This document shows, in pieces, positions 34,937 to 42,594 of a DNA stretch of 64,000 nt. A program made the translations under genes and the position numbers. Under the pieces are notes generated by a model that was not told the origin of the DNA, made no database searches, and was given only the letters and a program-made list of their open reading frames with translations. Source of the stretch: Aggregatilinea lenta (GTDB taxonomy: Bacteria; Chloroflexota; Anaerolineae; Aggregatilineales; Aggregatilineaceae); the NCBI RefSeq assembly GCF_003569045.1, contig NZ_BFCB01000004.1, positions 124,001-188,000 on the forward strand, read 5' to 3'. Positions within the stretch are counted from its first letter, which is position 1. Each line of letters starts with the position of its first letter.

Positions 34937-35030
34937 GTGTTTGCGCCTGGCGGGCGATTGACCCTCCCGAAACGCAGGCCCTTCACGCTACAATAGGTCC
35001 GGCGCGGCACGTACCACGGGAGCAGCGACG

Positions 35031-36383
35031 ATGGCCCGATTTTTGAAACCTGACGTGCAGGGTGATATGCACCGGCAGCAGGCGCTCGACGTACTCGGCG
35101 CGGCACTGGACGCCGTCGATCCGGGCGCGGCAGTGCTGCGGGCACTCCACCGGGACGGCGCGATCCTGGACGTTGGCGGGCGGCGGTACGACCTGGACGA
35201 CTACGACCACGTATGGATCGTAGGGGCGGGCAAGGCGGGTGCGCCAATGGCGCAGGCTGCCGAGGCGGTGTTGGGCGACCGGCTGAACGGCGGTCACGTG
35301 GTCGTCAAAACTGGCTACGCGCTGCCTACCGCGACGGTCCGGCTGTGGGAGGCGGCGCATCCCGTGCCGGACGAGGCCGGATTGCAGGGCGCGCAGCGCA
35401 TCGCGGATTTGCTGCGCGGCGCGGGCGAGCGCGATTTGGTGTTGTGTTTGTTGTCCGGCGGCGGATCGGCGCTGCTGACGCTGCCGGTCGAGGGCGTGAC
35501 GCTGGGCGACATCCAGGCGCTGACGCAAACGCTGCTGCTCTCCGGCGCGCCGATCCAGGCGATTAACACGCTGCGCAAGCATCTGTCGCAGGTGAAGGGC
35601 GGCCAACTGGCCCGGCTGGCGCACCCCGCGACGCTGGTCGCGCTGATCCTCTCCGACGTGGTGGGCAGTCCGCTGGACGTGATCGCGTCCGGGCCAACCG
35701 TGCCGGACACGTCCACGTTTGCCGACGCGCAGGCGATCCTCGATGAGTACGGCATCCGTGAGACGATCCCGGACGCGATCCGCCGCACCCTGGACGCGGG
35801 CGCAGCGGGGCGGATCCCCGACACGCCCAAGCCCGGCGATCCCACGCTGGCGAGCGTGCACAACACGATCGTGGCCGACAACGCGATCGCGGCGGGGGCG
35901 GCGGTGGGGCGTGCGGAGGCGCTCGGCTTTCACACGCTGCTGCTCTCGACCTTTGTCGAAGGAGAAGCGCGCGAGGTGGCGAAGGTGACCGCTGCGCTGG
36001 CAAAGGAGATCGTCACGTACGGTCGGCCCGTGCCGCGCCCGGCGTGCCTGATCCTGGGCGGCGAGACGACCGTCACGGTGCGCGGCGAGGGCAAGGGCGG
36101 ACGCAACCAGGAGCTGGCGCTGGCGGCGGCCCTGGGAATCGCCGGGTGGGATGACGTCCTGATCGCGGCGCTGGCGACGGACGGCAGCGACGGCCCGACC
36201 GACGCGGCGGGCGGGCTGGTCGACGGCTCGACGGTGACGCGCGGGTCGGCGCAGGGATTGGACGCCCGTGCAGCGCTGGCCGCCAACGATGCCTATCCGT
36301 ATCTCGCGCAGGTTGGCGATCTGCTGATCACCGGGCCGACCAACACCAACGTCAACGACATCACCGCAATTTTCGTATTCTGA
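35031..36383 (+). CDS. Glycerate 2-kinase (MOFRL/GckA type)
   Basis: 450 residues, standard for the class II glycerate kinases. Motifs: IVGAGKAGAPMAQAAE near residue 62, LCLLSGGGSALL, NTLRKHLSQVKGGQLA, SDVVGSPLDVIASGPT and C-terminal GGETTVTVRGEGKGGRNQELALAAA with TDGSDGPTDAAG. It phosphorylates D-glycerate to 2-phosphoglycerate, linking glycolate/serine breakdown to glycolysis. GGGAGCA precedes the ATG. Single gene, on its own. Confidence 0.94.
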   Translation: MARFLKPDVQGDMHRQQALDVLGAALDAVDPGAAVLRALHRDGAILDVGGRRYDLDDYDHVWIVGAGKAGAPMAQAAEAVLGDRLNGGHVVVKTGYALPTATVRLWEAAHPVPDEAGLQGAQRIADLLRGAGERDLVLCLLSGGGSALLTLPVEGVTLGDIQALTQTLLLSGAPIQAINTLRKHLSQVKGGQLARLAHPATLVALILSDVVGSPLDVIASGPTVPDTSTFADAQAILDEYGIRETIPDAIRRTLDAGAAGRIPDTPKPGDPTLASVHNTIVADNAIAAGAAVGRAEALGFHTLLLSTFVEGEAREVAKVTAALAKEIVTYGRPVPRPACLILGGETTVTVRGEGKGGRNQELALAAALGIAGWDDVLIAALATDGSDGPTDAAGGLVDGSTVTRGSAQGLDARAALAANDAYPYLAQVGDLLITGPTNTNVNDITAIFVF

Positions 36384-36525
36384 CCGACCGGACCGGTCTG
36401 GGGAAGGCGGCGCTGCGCGTGGCGGGCGATTGTCCACCGATTACATTGCGTCCGGCCTGAGGCGGACAACTTGCCTCAAACAGTGTTAACATATACCTGT
36501 GAGAGCCATGAAAATGGAGGCGATA

Positions 36526-37659
36526 ATGAAAGCTTTGCGTTGGATGCTATCGTTTGGGGTAGCAGTGGTGATGGTTTGTGGCGTGGTCCTGGCGTCGCAG
36601 GGGCAGCTGGCATTTGCCCAGGGCGGCACGGAAGAGCCGACCGACGACGAAGGGCCGGGCCTGGTGGTGTTTGCGTCGGACCGGTTGGGAAATTACGACA
36701 TTTTTGCGCTGAATCCGCAGACCGGGCAGCTTGACCAACTGACGGATGATCCCGGCATGGACATTGAGCCGTCCTGGTCACCGGACGGCGAGACGATTGC
36801 GTTTGCGTCCGATCGCGACGGTGATTTTGAAATCTACGTGATGCGCGCCGACGGTACGGATGTGGTGAAGCTGACCGGTAACGAGGCGGAAGACCGCCAG
36901 CCGAGCTGGCAGCCTAACGGCGAATGGCTGACGTACGTCTCCGACGTCAACGGCCAGTGGGACGTCTTCGCGATCAGCGCCGACGGCGCAGAGGTTCGCC
37001 AGTTGACGAATGACACGAACGACGAGCGTATTCCTGGGTCGGGTGCTGCCCCCGAAGGCACTGCCGAGGCGACTGAAGCGCCGGGCGCTACCGCTACGGT
37101 TGCCGCCCCGACGCCGACCGTAGCGACCCCGGACGGCACGGTGAACACGCCGCGCCTCAACCTGCGCTCGAACCCTGGCGAAGGCGCTTCTGTTGCGGCG
37201 CAGCTATCACAGGGCGATCCGGTTGACGTCGTAGGACGGCTGGCCGACAGCACGTGGCTGCAAGTGTCCGCGTCCGGCACGACGGGCTGGGTCTACGCGC
37301 CGTACATCACGCTGAGCATTGACCTCGGCTCGGTGCCGGTCGTGAACGCGCAGTTCATGCCCGCGCCAACGGCGACGCCGGTCCCGCCGACGGCTGTGCC
37401 CGCGACCGCAGCGCCGACCGCCGGATCGACGGTCCCGGTGATCTCCTTCACGGTGGACCGCACCAGCATCACCAGTGGCGAATGCGTGAACTTCTCGTGG
37501 TCGACGGAGAATATCCAGTCGGTTTACTTCCAGGGGACGGGCGTGGTTGGCGTTGGGACACAGCAGGTGTGCCCGACCGCCACGACGACGTACGAGCTGC
37601 GCGTGATTCTGCCGGACGGCTCCGCCGATCCGCGCTACATCACGGTGACCGTCTCGTAA
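36526..37659 (+). CDS. Secreted PD40-repeat / SH3b protein
   Basis: 377 residues from ATG 36526, chosen for GGAGG 5 bases upstream. Signal peptide (SFGVAVVMVCGVVLAS, cleavage near AFAQ). PD40 units follow (WSPDGETIAFASDRDGDFEIYVM, WQPNGEWLTYVSDVNG). After a Pro/Thr-rich linker comes an SH3b domain (NLRSNPGEGASVAAQLSQGDPVDVVG) that may bind the wall. A C-terminal Ig-like domain (VDRTSITSGECVNFSWSTENI) with two Cys ends the protein. The modules resemble a cell-surface binding protein; no catalytic domain is present. Confidence 0.8.
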   Translation: MKALRWMLSFGVAVVMVCGVVLASQGQLAFAQGGTEEPTDDEGPGLVVFASDRLGNYDIFALNPQTGQLDQLTDDPGMDIEPSWSPDGETIAFASDRDGDFEIYVMRADGTDVVKLTGNEAEDRQPSWQPNGEWLTYVSDVNGQWDVFAISADGAEVRQLTNDTNDERIPGSGAAPEGTAEATEAPGATATVAAPTPTVATPDGTVNTPRLNLRSNPGEGASVAAQLSQGDPVDVVGRLADSTWLQVSASGTTGWVYAPYITLSIDLGSVPVVNAQFMPAPTATPVPPTAVPATAAPTAGSTVPVISFTVDRTSITSGECVNFSWSTENIQSVYFQGTGVVGVGTQQVCPTATTTYELRVILPDGSADPRYITVTVS

Positions 37660-37683
37660 GTCCGCTTTCCGTCAGCGACCTGC

Positions 37684-37717
37684 AAACGGGCCAGCGACTG
37701 TTCGCTGGCCCGTTTTT
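37684..37717 (+). terminator. Intrinsic terminator between convergent genes
   Basis: Perfect 13-bp stem AAACGGGCCAGCG (37684-37696) / CGCTGGCCCGTTT (37703-37715), followed by T-run on the plus strand. It lies 25 bases after the PD40-SH3 stop and serves that gene. Confidence 0.92.
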
Positions 37718-37750
37718 GTGTGGTGAAATGGTCGTCGAGAAGGGAGCGCG

Positions 37751-39430
37751 CTAGCGTTCGAGCACGGACAACTGACTGTTGGTGCGCGCTACGGTCTGCG
37801 TCAGGCGGCGGTACTGGTCCATGTCGGCCTTCGCCAGTCGCTCGTCCCCGGTCTGACTGCGCTGGAGGTAGGTGAGATGCCGGTTATAGTACGCTTCGGC
37901 GTAGGAAGGGTCCAGGTGCAGGACGTGCGTGAAGTCGCGGATGGCGTCGTCGTACATGGCCAGCTTGTTGTAGGTGATGCCCCGGTTATGGAACGCGCTG
38001 GCGTCCTGGGCGTCGATCTCAATCGCCTCGTCGTAGTCGGCCAGGGCGGCGTTGAGCTGCCCCAGCTCGTAATGCACGTTGCCCCGGTTGAAGTAGGCCA
38101 GCCCGAACTGCGGGTTGAACTGCAGCGCCCGGTTGAAGTCGTCCAGAGCGTCTTGCAGGCGCTCCAGGCTGTGATTGAGCACGCCGCGATTGTGATAGGC
38201 CGTCCAGTCTTCGGGTGAGAGGCGGATCGCCTCGTTATAGTCGTTCAGCGCCTTCTGGTCGCTGCCGAGGGCGTAGTAGGCGTCCCCGCGCGCGCGGTAG
38301 GCGAGGGCGTCGGCGGGATTGAGCGCCAACGCCTGGGCAAGATCGTCGATCGCCGTCTCGTAATTGCCGAGCATGCTGTACGTGATGCCCCGTCCCCGGT
38401 AGGCTTCGTCGAGGGTGTTGTCCAGCGTGAGCGCCTGGCTGTAGTCCTTGAGCGCGTCCAGCGCGCGGCCCGTCGCTTCGTAAATCTTGCCGCGCATGAG
38501 GAAGATGGTCGGGTCGGACGGGCTGAGCAGCACCGCGCGGTCGAGGTCGTGGAGGGCCTCCGTATAGTTGCCCATCGTGTAGTAGATCGTGCCACGCATG
38601 CCGATGGCGGGCGTGCTGTCGTCGATCTTGATTGCGCTGGAATAATCGTCGAGGGCGCGCTCGGAATCGCCCAGCAGGTCGTGAGTCAGGCCCCGATAAT
38701 AGTAGGCTTTGGCATGCGCGGCGTCGTTACGGATCGTCTCGGAGAAGCTCTCCAGCGCCCGCTCGTGCTCGCCCTGCGTCCGCAGAATCATGCCTTGCAG
38801 ATAATAGGCAGCGGCCATACCGGGATCTTCGCGGATAGCGGATTGAAAGTCTTGCAGCGCGCGTTCGGTGTGGTTGAGCTGGTAGTACGAAATGCCCCGG
38901 CTGTAGTAAGCGAGCGCGTTGGCCGGGTCCAGGCTGAGCGCGCGGTTATAGCACTTGATCGCGGTGGTGTAGTCGTAGCTGCGGAACGCCGCGTTGCCCT
39001 GTTCGATGGCGAGCGTCGCCGTGCGCGGGTCGCGCTGGGTCGCGTTGAGGTGCGCCAGCAGCTTTTTGATCGCGCCGGTCGGGTCGCTGGTGAAGTCGAT
39101 GGCCGGGTACTTCTGGAGGTTGTAGTGCACCGGCTGCCGGTCGCGCAGCACGATCAGGATGGGTTTGTCGTGCGACGTGAAATGAACCCACTCACTCTCG
39201 ACCTCGCTGGTCGCTTCGGCGGCCTTCGACCACACGAGGATCATATGCGAGCAGGCGTGCAGGGCGCGGTTGATGGCCTGATGCCAGCGCTCGTCGCGGC
39301 CCACGTCGCGCTGGTCGATCCAGACGTTCTGGCCCGCTTTTTGTAGCTCGTCATAGAGCTGGAGAGCAAAAGCATTATCTTCGTTGGCGTAGTTAACGAA
39401 AATGTAGGCTGTCGATAGGTCGGTCTCCAT
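37751..39430 (-). CDS. TIR-domain - TPR repeat protein
   Basis: 559 residues from ATG 39430; a GTG at 39466 in frame is less likely. Residues 1-130 form a TIR domain: AYIFVNYANEDNAFALQLYDEL, then WIDQRDV, and SEVESEWVHF with Glu80, the candidate catalytic Glu of NAD-cleaving TIRs. About 12 TPRs follow, each of the DALAYYSRGISYYQLNHTERAL type. TIR-TPR proteins occur in defence and signalling. The 3' end of a probable operon that begins at 40615. Confidence 0.85.
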   Translation of the reverse strand: METDLSTAYIFVNYANEDNAFALQLYDELQKAGQNVWIDQRDVGRDERWHQAINRALHACSHMILVWSKAAEATSEVESEWVHFTSHDKPILIVLRDRQPVHYNLQKYPAIDFTSDPTGAIKKLLAHLNATQRDPRTATLAIEQGNAAFRSYDYTTAIKCYNRALSLDPANALAYYSRGISYYQLNHTERALQDFQSAIREDPGMAAAYYLQGMILRTQGEHERALESFSETIRNDAAHAKAYYYRGLTHDLLGDSERALDDYSSAIKIDDSTPAIGMRGTIYYTMGNYTEALHDLDRAVLLSPSDPTIFLMRGKIYEATGRALDALKDYSQALTLDNTLDEAYRGRGITYSMLGNYETAIDDLAQALALNPADALAYRARGDAYYALGSDQKALNDYNEAIRLSPEDWTAYHNRGVLNHSLERLQDALDDFNRALQFNPQFGLAYFNRGNVHYELGQLNAALADYDEAIEIDAQDASAFHNRGITYNKLAMYDDAIRDFTHVLHLDPSYAEAYYNRHLTYLQRSQTGDERLAKADMDQYRRLTQTVARTNSQLSVLER

Positions 39431-39553
39431 TGTTTGCCCCTGTTTGCCGAACTCCGCGCAGCCCACCGGTGATCAGGTCACGTTGCCTGGCCTCGCAGAA
39501 CGTTCACTGACTGCAATCTGCCCTTGCTGCCGTTTTTTGGCCGTCGCAGCGCT

Positions 39554-40078
39554 TTAGTTTACTACATCAAAAAAAAAATCAAGCACACCCGGCACATGAT
39601 AGATCGCCAGAAATAGCAAAAACAGCACCAGCAGCAGCCCGTAAACGAACCGCCGGGTGACGTGGAACCAGCCGTAAAAGCCGCCGTGGCTGTCCGGCTC
39701 GATGTGAAGGCCGTAGTTTTCGGAGACATCGCTCACAAAGGCATTGCCCTGGGCGAATCCGTAACCCCGTCCCTCATTATAGCTCGAACCGCTGCCGCTC
39801 GATCCGCTTCCGGCGAACCGGTCGATTGACTTGGAAACCGTGCCGCGCCTGGCCGGAGTGCCGCCGCCCATCATGCCCGTCAACCCCTCGATGATCTGCT
39901 CCAGGTAGCTGCGCAGGCGCGGATCGTCAGAAGCCATCTGGCTGATGCGCTTGGCGTCGTAGGTGTCGTGCCCTTCCGGCAGCGCCTCATATTCCTCGGC
40001 GAAACGAGCGAGGTGGTCGGGCAGCTCAAGCCGGTGGGTGTGGTGGATGCGTGGTGGTGAATAGCGTACTTTAGCCAT
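39554..40078 (-). CDS. Tail-anchored hypothetical protein
   Basis: 174 residues. An acidic helical N-terminal region (HLARFAEEYEALPEGHD ... RSYLEQIIEGLTGMM) is followed by a Gly/Ser-rich linker (SGSSGSGSSYNEG) and one C-terminal membrane helix (VYGLLLVLFLLFLAIYHV). I do not recognise the family. The start is 27 bases after the stop of the preceding tail-anchored gene and 123 bases before the TIR-TPR start. Confidence 0.7.
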   Translation of the reverse strand: MAKVRYSPPRIHHTHRLELPDHLARFAEEYEALPEGHDTYDAKRISQMASDDPRLRSYLEQIIEGLTGMMGGGTPARRGTVSKSIDRFAGSGSSGSGSSYNEGRGYGFAQGNAFVSDVSENYGLHIEPDSHGGFYGWFHVTRRFVYGLLLVLFLLFLAIYHVPGVLDFFFDVVN

Positions 40079-40105
40079 GGCAGCTCTTGCTCCTCGTGCT
40101 CACGA

Positions 40106-40615
40106 TTACATCAGGGTCAGGACTGAGAGTGCTCCGAGTGCGGACATGAGCGCGCCGACGACCAGCAGCAGACGGCTGAGGACCAGCCGCTGTGGGGTCC
40201 CGTAGGGATCGCGACGGATGACGCTGGCGTTGCCGTTGACGTCAACGCAGACGTTGTGCGGCACATCCAGCGCGTTATGGTGAGCGAGCATCGGGTGAAC
40301 GGTCGCGACCGCGATCCGTCGCTCGGCCATGTAGGTCAGGTCGGCCAGGTAGCCGCCCTTCAGCGTGCGGGCAATTTGCAACGCACGCTGCTGTTGTTCG
40401 ATAGGCGACAGGCGCTCGGCGTCCGGCAGGACGTGCGCGATGTCAGGCTCCCGCGTGGGGGTGGAGAATGTGATCGAGATGGGGGAGGGTGCCAGCGACC
40501 GGTTCGCGAAGGCGGGCTGGCTGCGCCGCATCGCCGGATCTTGCAGCAGGCGGTTTCGCGCGGCAGCGGCAGCGCCTTTCTTGCCGAATCCTGTAAAAGT
40601 ATGAGAGCTAACCAT
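40106..40615 (-). CDS. C-terminal membrane-anchored hypothetical protein
   Basis: 169 residues from ATG 40615, with GTGGGGG about 8 bases upstream; a GTG 15 bases further up is possible. The N-terminal part is basic (KKGAAAAARNRLLQDPAMRRSQ). A central segment reads RIAVATVHPMLAHHNALDVPHN, then a C-terminal helix (LVLSRLLLVVGALMSALGALSVLTLM). No recognisable family. First gene of a probable three-gene operon with a long 5' leader. Confidence 0.68.
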   Translation of the reverse strand: MVSSHTFTGFGKKGAAAAARNRLLQDPAMRRSQPAFANRSLAPSPISITFSTPTREPDIAHVLPDAERLSPIEQQQRALQIARTLKGGYLADLTYMAERRIAVATVHPMLAHHNALDVPHNVCVDVNGNASVIRRDPYGTPQRLVLSRLLLVVGALMSALGALSVLTLM

Positions 40616-40843
40616 GCCGCGTTCCCCCACTTGAAGCTAACGAACACTTGAGAGATATAATTCAAACACAGCCAGCAGATTTGCTAGCAGCAAATGGCTG
40701 GTAGTGATGGCTAACTCGTGCGCTGCCAAATGCGACAGACACAAGTCGCGTTGAATTAGTGTTGTTGCTAGCTAGTTCCCACCCCGCGTGGAGACAGCCT
40801 ATTCAATTGTAGAAGACACAAACTAAAATCTAACTATACTGAA

Positions 40844-40872
40844 ATTATCTATAGTTTGCCCACGCTTGTCAA
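40844..40872 (-). promoter_or_regulatory. Strong promoter of the tail-anchored/TIR-TPR cluster
   Basis: Minus strand TTGACA (40872-40867), 17-base spacer, GATAAT (40849-40844). The predicted start near 40837 gives a leader of about 220 bases before the ATG at 40615. Confidence 0.7.
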
Positions 40873-41108
40873 CTGCATGACTTGTATAGAAATAATATAA
40901 AAGAAGTTTGCACCGTATTTTTCCCCTAAAGGAATGAAACTGTTAGCTGCAATACTTCATATGACGACATTAATTATTCATGGTAATTATCCAGTCTAGC
41001 ATAGATTCAGATAACGCGATAGTAAGGTAAAAGAACGGAACAGACATGCTCTGCGCAGGCACGCACGGTATAATGGCCTGGCGCTCGCTCGATGAGCGTG
41101 GTGGGAAA

Positions 41109-41150
41109 CCCTCATCGCCCGGCCCCTTTTCCCTCAGGGAGAAGGGGAGC
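41109..41150. repeat. Dispersed palindromic repeat A, diverged copy 6
   Basis: CCTCATCGCCCGGCCCCT start with a hairpin CCCCTTTTCCC / GGGAGAAGGGG. Less conserved than the other five copies, but it keeps the CCTCA(N)CCCGG lead. Confidence 0.6.
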
Positions 41151-41240
41151 AGGACAGCGGAGGGGGTTTGTCGTGAGTGATGAGAAGGGGCGTAAAGCCG
41201 CTTTCCATACACGCTCTATGAGACAGGAAGGAGTCCGGTT

Positions 41241-41639
41241 ATGCACAGCCTGGTGGTGCCCACAACCCGCAAAACCGAGCTGGTCGATATAACTGAAATC
41301 GTTCAGGATGCCGTGCGCGCGGATGGTTTCGACGACGGTATTCTGGCGCTGTTTTGCCCACATACGACGGCGGGTATTACACTCAACGAAAACTGGGACC
41401 CCGACGTGCAAACCGACGTGCTGCTGACCGTGGACGAGCGCATTGCGCCGCCCGATCCGCGTCACCGGCACGGCGAGGGAAATTCCCCGGCGCACGTCAA
41501 GACGTCCCTATTCGGCTCCAGCCAGGTCGTGCTGGTCGAAGGGGGCAAGCTGCTGCTGGGGCAGTGGCAAGGGATCTATCTGGCGGAGTTTGACGGACCG
41601 CGACGCCGGAAGGTATGGCTCAAGTTTATTGGCGGCTGA
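41241..41639 (+). CDS. YjbQ family protein (UPF0047)
   Basis: 132 residues with the family signature ALFCPHTTAGITLNENWDPDVQTD, and RHRHGEGNSPAHVKTSLFGSSQVVLVEGGKLLLGQWQGIYLAEFDGPRRR. Members have been described as secondary thiamine-phosphate synthases; the physiological role is uncertain. AGGAAGGAG lies before the ATG. It is followed 32 bases downstream by a histidine phosphatase, so the two may be cotranscribed. Confidence 0.9.
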   Translation: MHSLVVPTTRKTELVDITEIVQDAVRADGFDDGILALFCPHTTAGITLNENWDPDVQTDVLLTVDERIAPPDPRHRHGEGNSPAHVKTSLFGSSQVVLVEGGKLLLGQWQGIYLAEFDGPRRRKVWLKFIGG

Positions 41640-41671
41640 GGCCGTGATAGGACTGCGCGAAGGAGGCAGCG

Positions 41672-42397
41672 GTGCATCTCCTGTTAATCCGGCATGGGCA
41701 GAGCTTCGTTAACCTGGACGACTGGACGGAAGGCTACATCGACGCCGGGCTGACGCCGCTGGGCAGGCAGCAGGCCGAGCAGCTCGGCAGGTGGCTGGCG
41801 GCCAACGTCACGCTGGCGGCGCTCTACACCAGCACGATGGCGCGCACGCTTGAAACGGCGGCGTTTGTCGCGCAGGAAACCGGCGTCAGCGCGACGACCG
41901 ACGACCGTCTGCGCGAGTTCGGCAACTGTTATGGCAGCGGGCAGCCCGTGCCCCCGGAGGCGATGCCGATCCAGTACGCGACGTTTTGGGGATCGGAGCG
42001 CCCGTTCGAGTGCATCAATGAGGGCGGCGAAAGCTGGATGCTGTTCCGCGTGCGGATCAGCTCGTTTCTGGACGATGTGATGGCCCGGTTTGGCGACGGC
42101 GGGCCGGAGACGGTGGTTGCGGTGGTCTGTCACGGCGGCGTAATCGATGCCGCATTCGACTACGTGTTCAACGTGGGGCCTAATCGCCGCGTGGAGATCT
42201 GGACGCACAACACCGGGATCGTGCATTGGGAATATGTGCCGGATTCGCCGCGCGAGAAGTGGCGGCTGCATGCGCACGGGCTGGTGCATCACCTCGCGGC
42301 GTTCGGTGACGGGTGGCTTGGCTCGTCGCCCATTTTGCGCGACGCGACGCGCCCGTCCAGTCCCCTACCCATGCCGCACGAGAACGGCGGCGAATAG
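41672..42397 (+). CDS. Histidine phosphatase family protein
   Basis: 241 residues from a GTG start with GGAGG about 6 bases upstream. The catalytic RHG is in HLLLIRHGQSFVN; supporting histidine region VVCHGGVIDAAFDYV with the second catalytic His, and Glu in DRLREFGN. Broad family including phosphoglycerate mutase and sugar phosphatases; substrate unknown. The C-terminal tail (SSPILRDATRP) is extended. Confidence 0.87.
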   Translation: MHLLLIRHGQSFVNLDDWTEGYIDAGLTPLGRQQAEQLGRWLAANVTLAALYTSTMARTLETAAFVAQETGVSATTDDRLREFGNCYGSGQPVPPEAMPIQYATFWGSERPFECINEGGESWMLFRVRISSFLDDVMARFGDGGPETVVAVVCHGGVIDAAFDYVFNVGPNRRVEIWTHNTGIVHWEYVPDSPREKWRLHAHGLVHHLAAFGDGWLGSSPILRDATRPSSPLPMPHENGGE

Positions 42398-42466
42398 GGG
42401 TTGGAGGGCAGGGATTAGGGAATAGCCGGTGATCGCGTAGGGGCGTGCCGGTGCGGTTACAAGGAG

Positions 42467-42511
42467 ACCTCACCGGCCCCTCTTCAATCAAGTTGGAGAG
42501 GGGAGACAAGC
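42467..42511. repeat. Dispersed palindromic repeat A, copy 5
   Basis: ACCTCACCGGCCCC start with arms CCCCTCTTCAA and TTGGAGAGGGG. It is followed by repeat B at 42529 in the gap between convergent genes. Confidence 0.82.
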
Positions 42512-42528
42512 GAATAGTGGGTAATTCT

Positions 42529-42553
42529 GTAGGGGCGGGTTGCAACCCGCCCT
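42529..42553. repeat. Dispersed palindromic repeat B, copy 3
   Basis: GTAGGGGCGGGTTGCAACCCGCCC: inner inverted repeat GGGCGGGTT / AACCCGCCC. A-then-B order as at 24345-24438. Confidence 0.75.
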
Positions 42554-42594
42554 TGTCGTTTTCGTCGCCCACACAGGTAGAAATCCGCGGCATC

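Larger units (their letters stand above)
40616..41240. other. AT-rich divergent intergenic region with leader, hairpin and promoter
   Basis: The 625 bases hold no gene. On the minus strand they carry the promoter at 40844-40872 and an unusually long leader. A strong hairpin (40672-40701) has arms CCAGC-AG-ATTTGC and GCAAAT-G-GCTGG. The right part contains a TATAAT at 41069-41074 on the plus strand (no clear -35) and repeat A copy 6 at 41109-41150, upstream of the YjbQ gene. Confidence 0.6.

Noticed and set aside
34983-36437. 484-codon minus-strand ORF antisense to glycerate kinase
   Set aside because: Shadow frame; glycerate kinase carries all its motifs on the plus strand.
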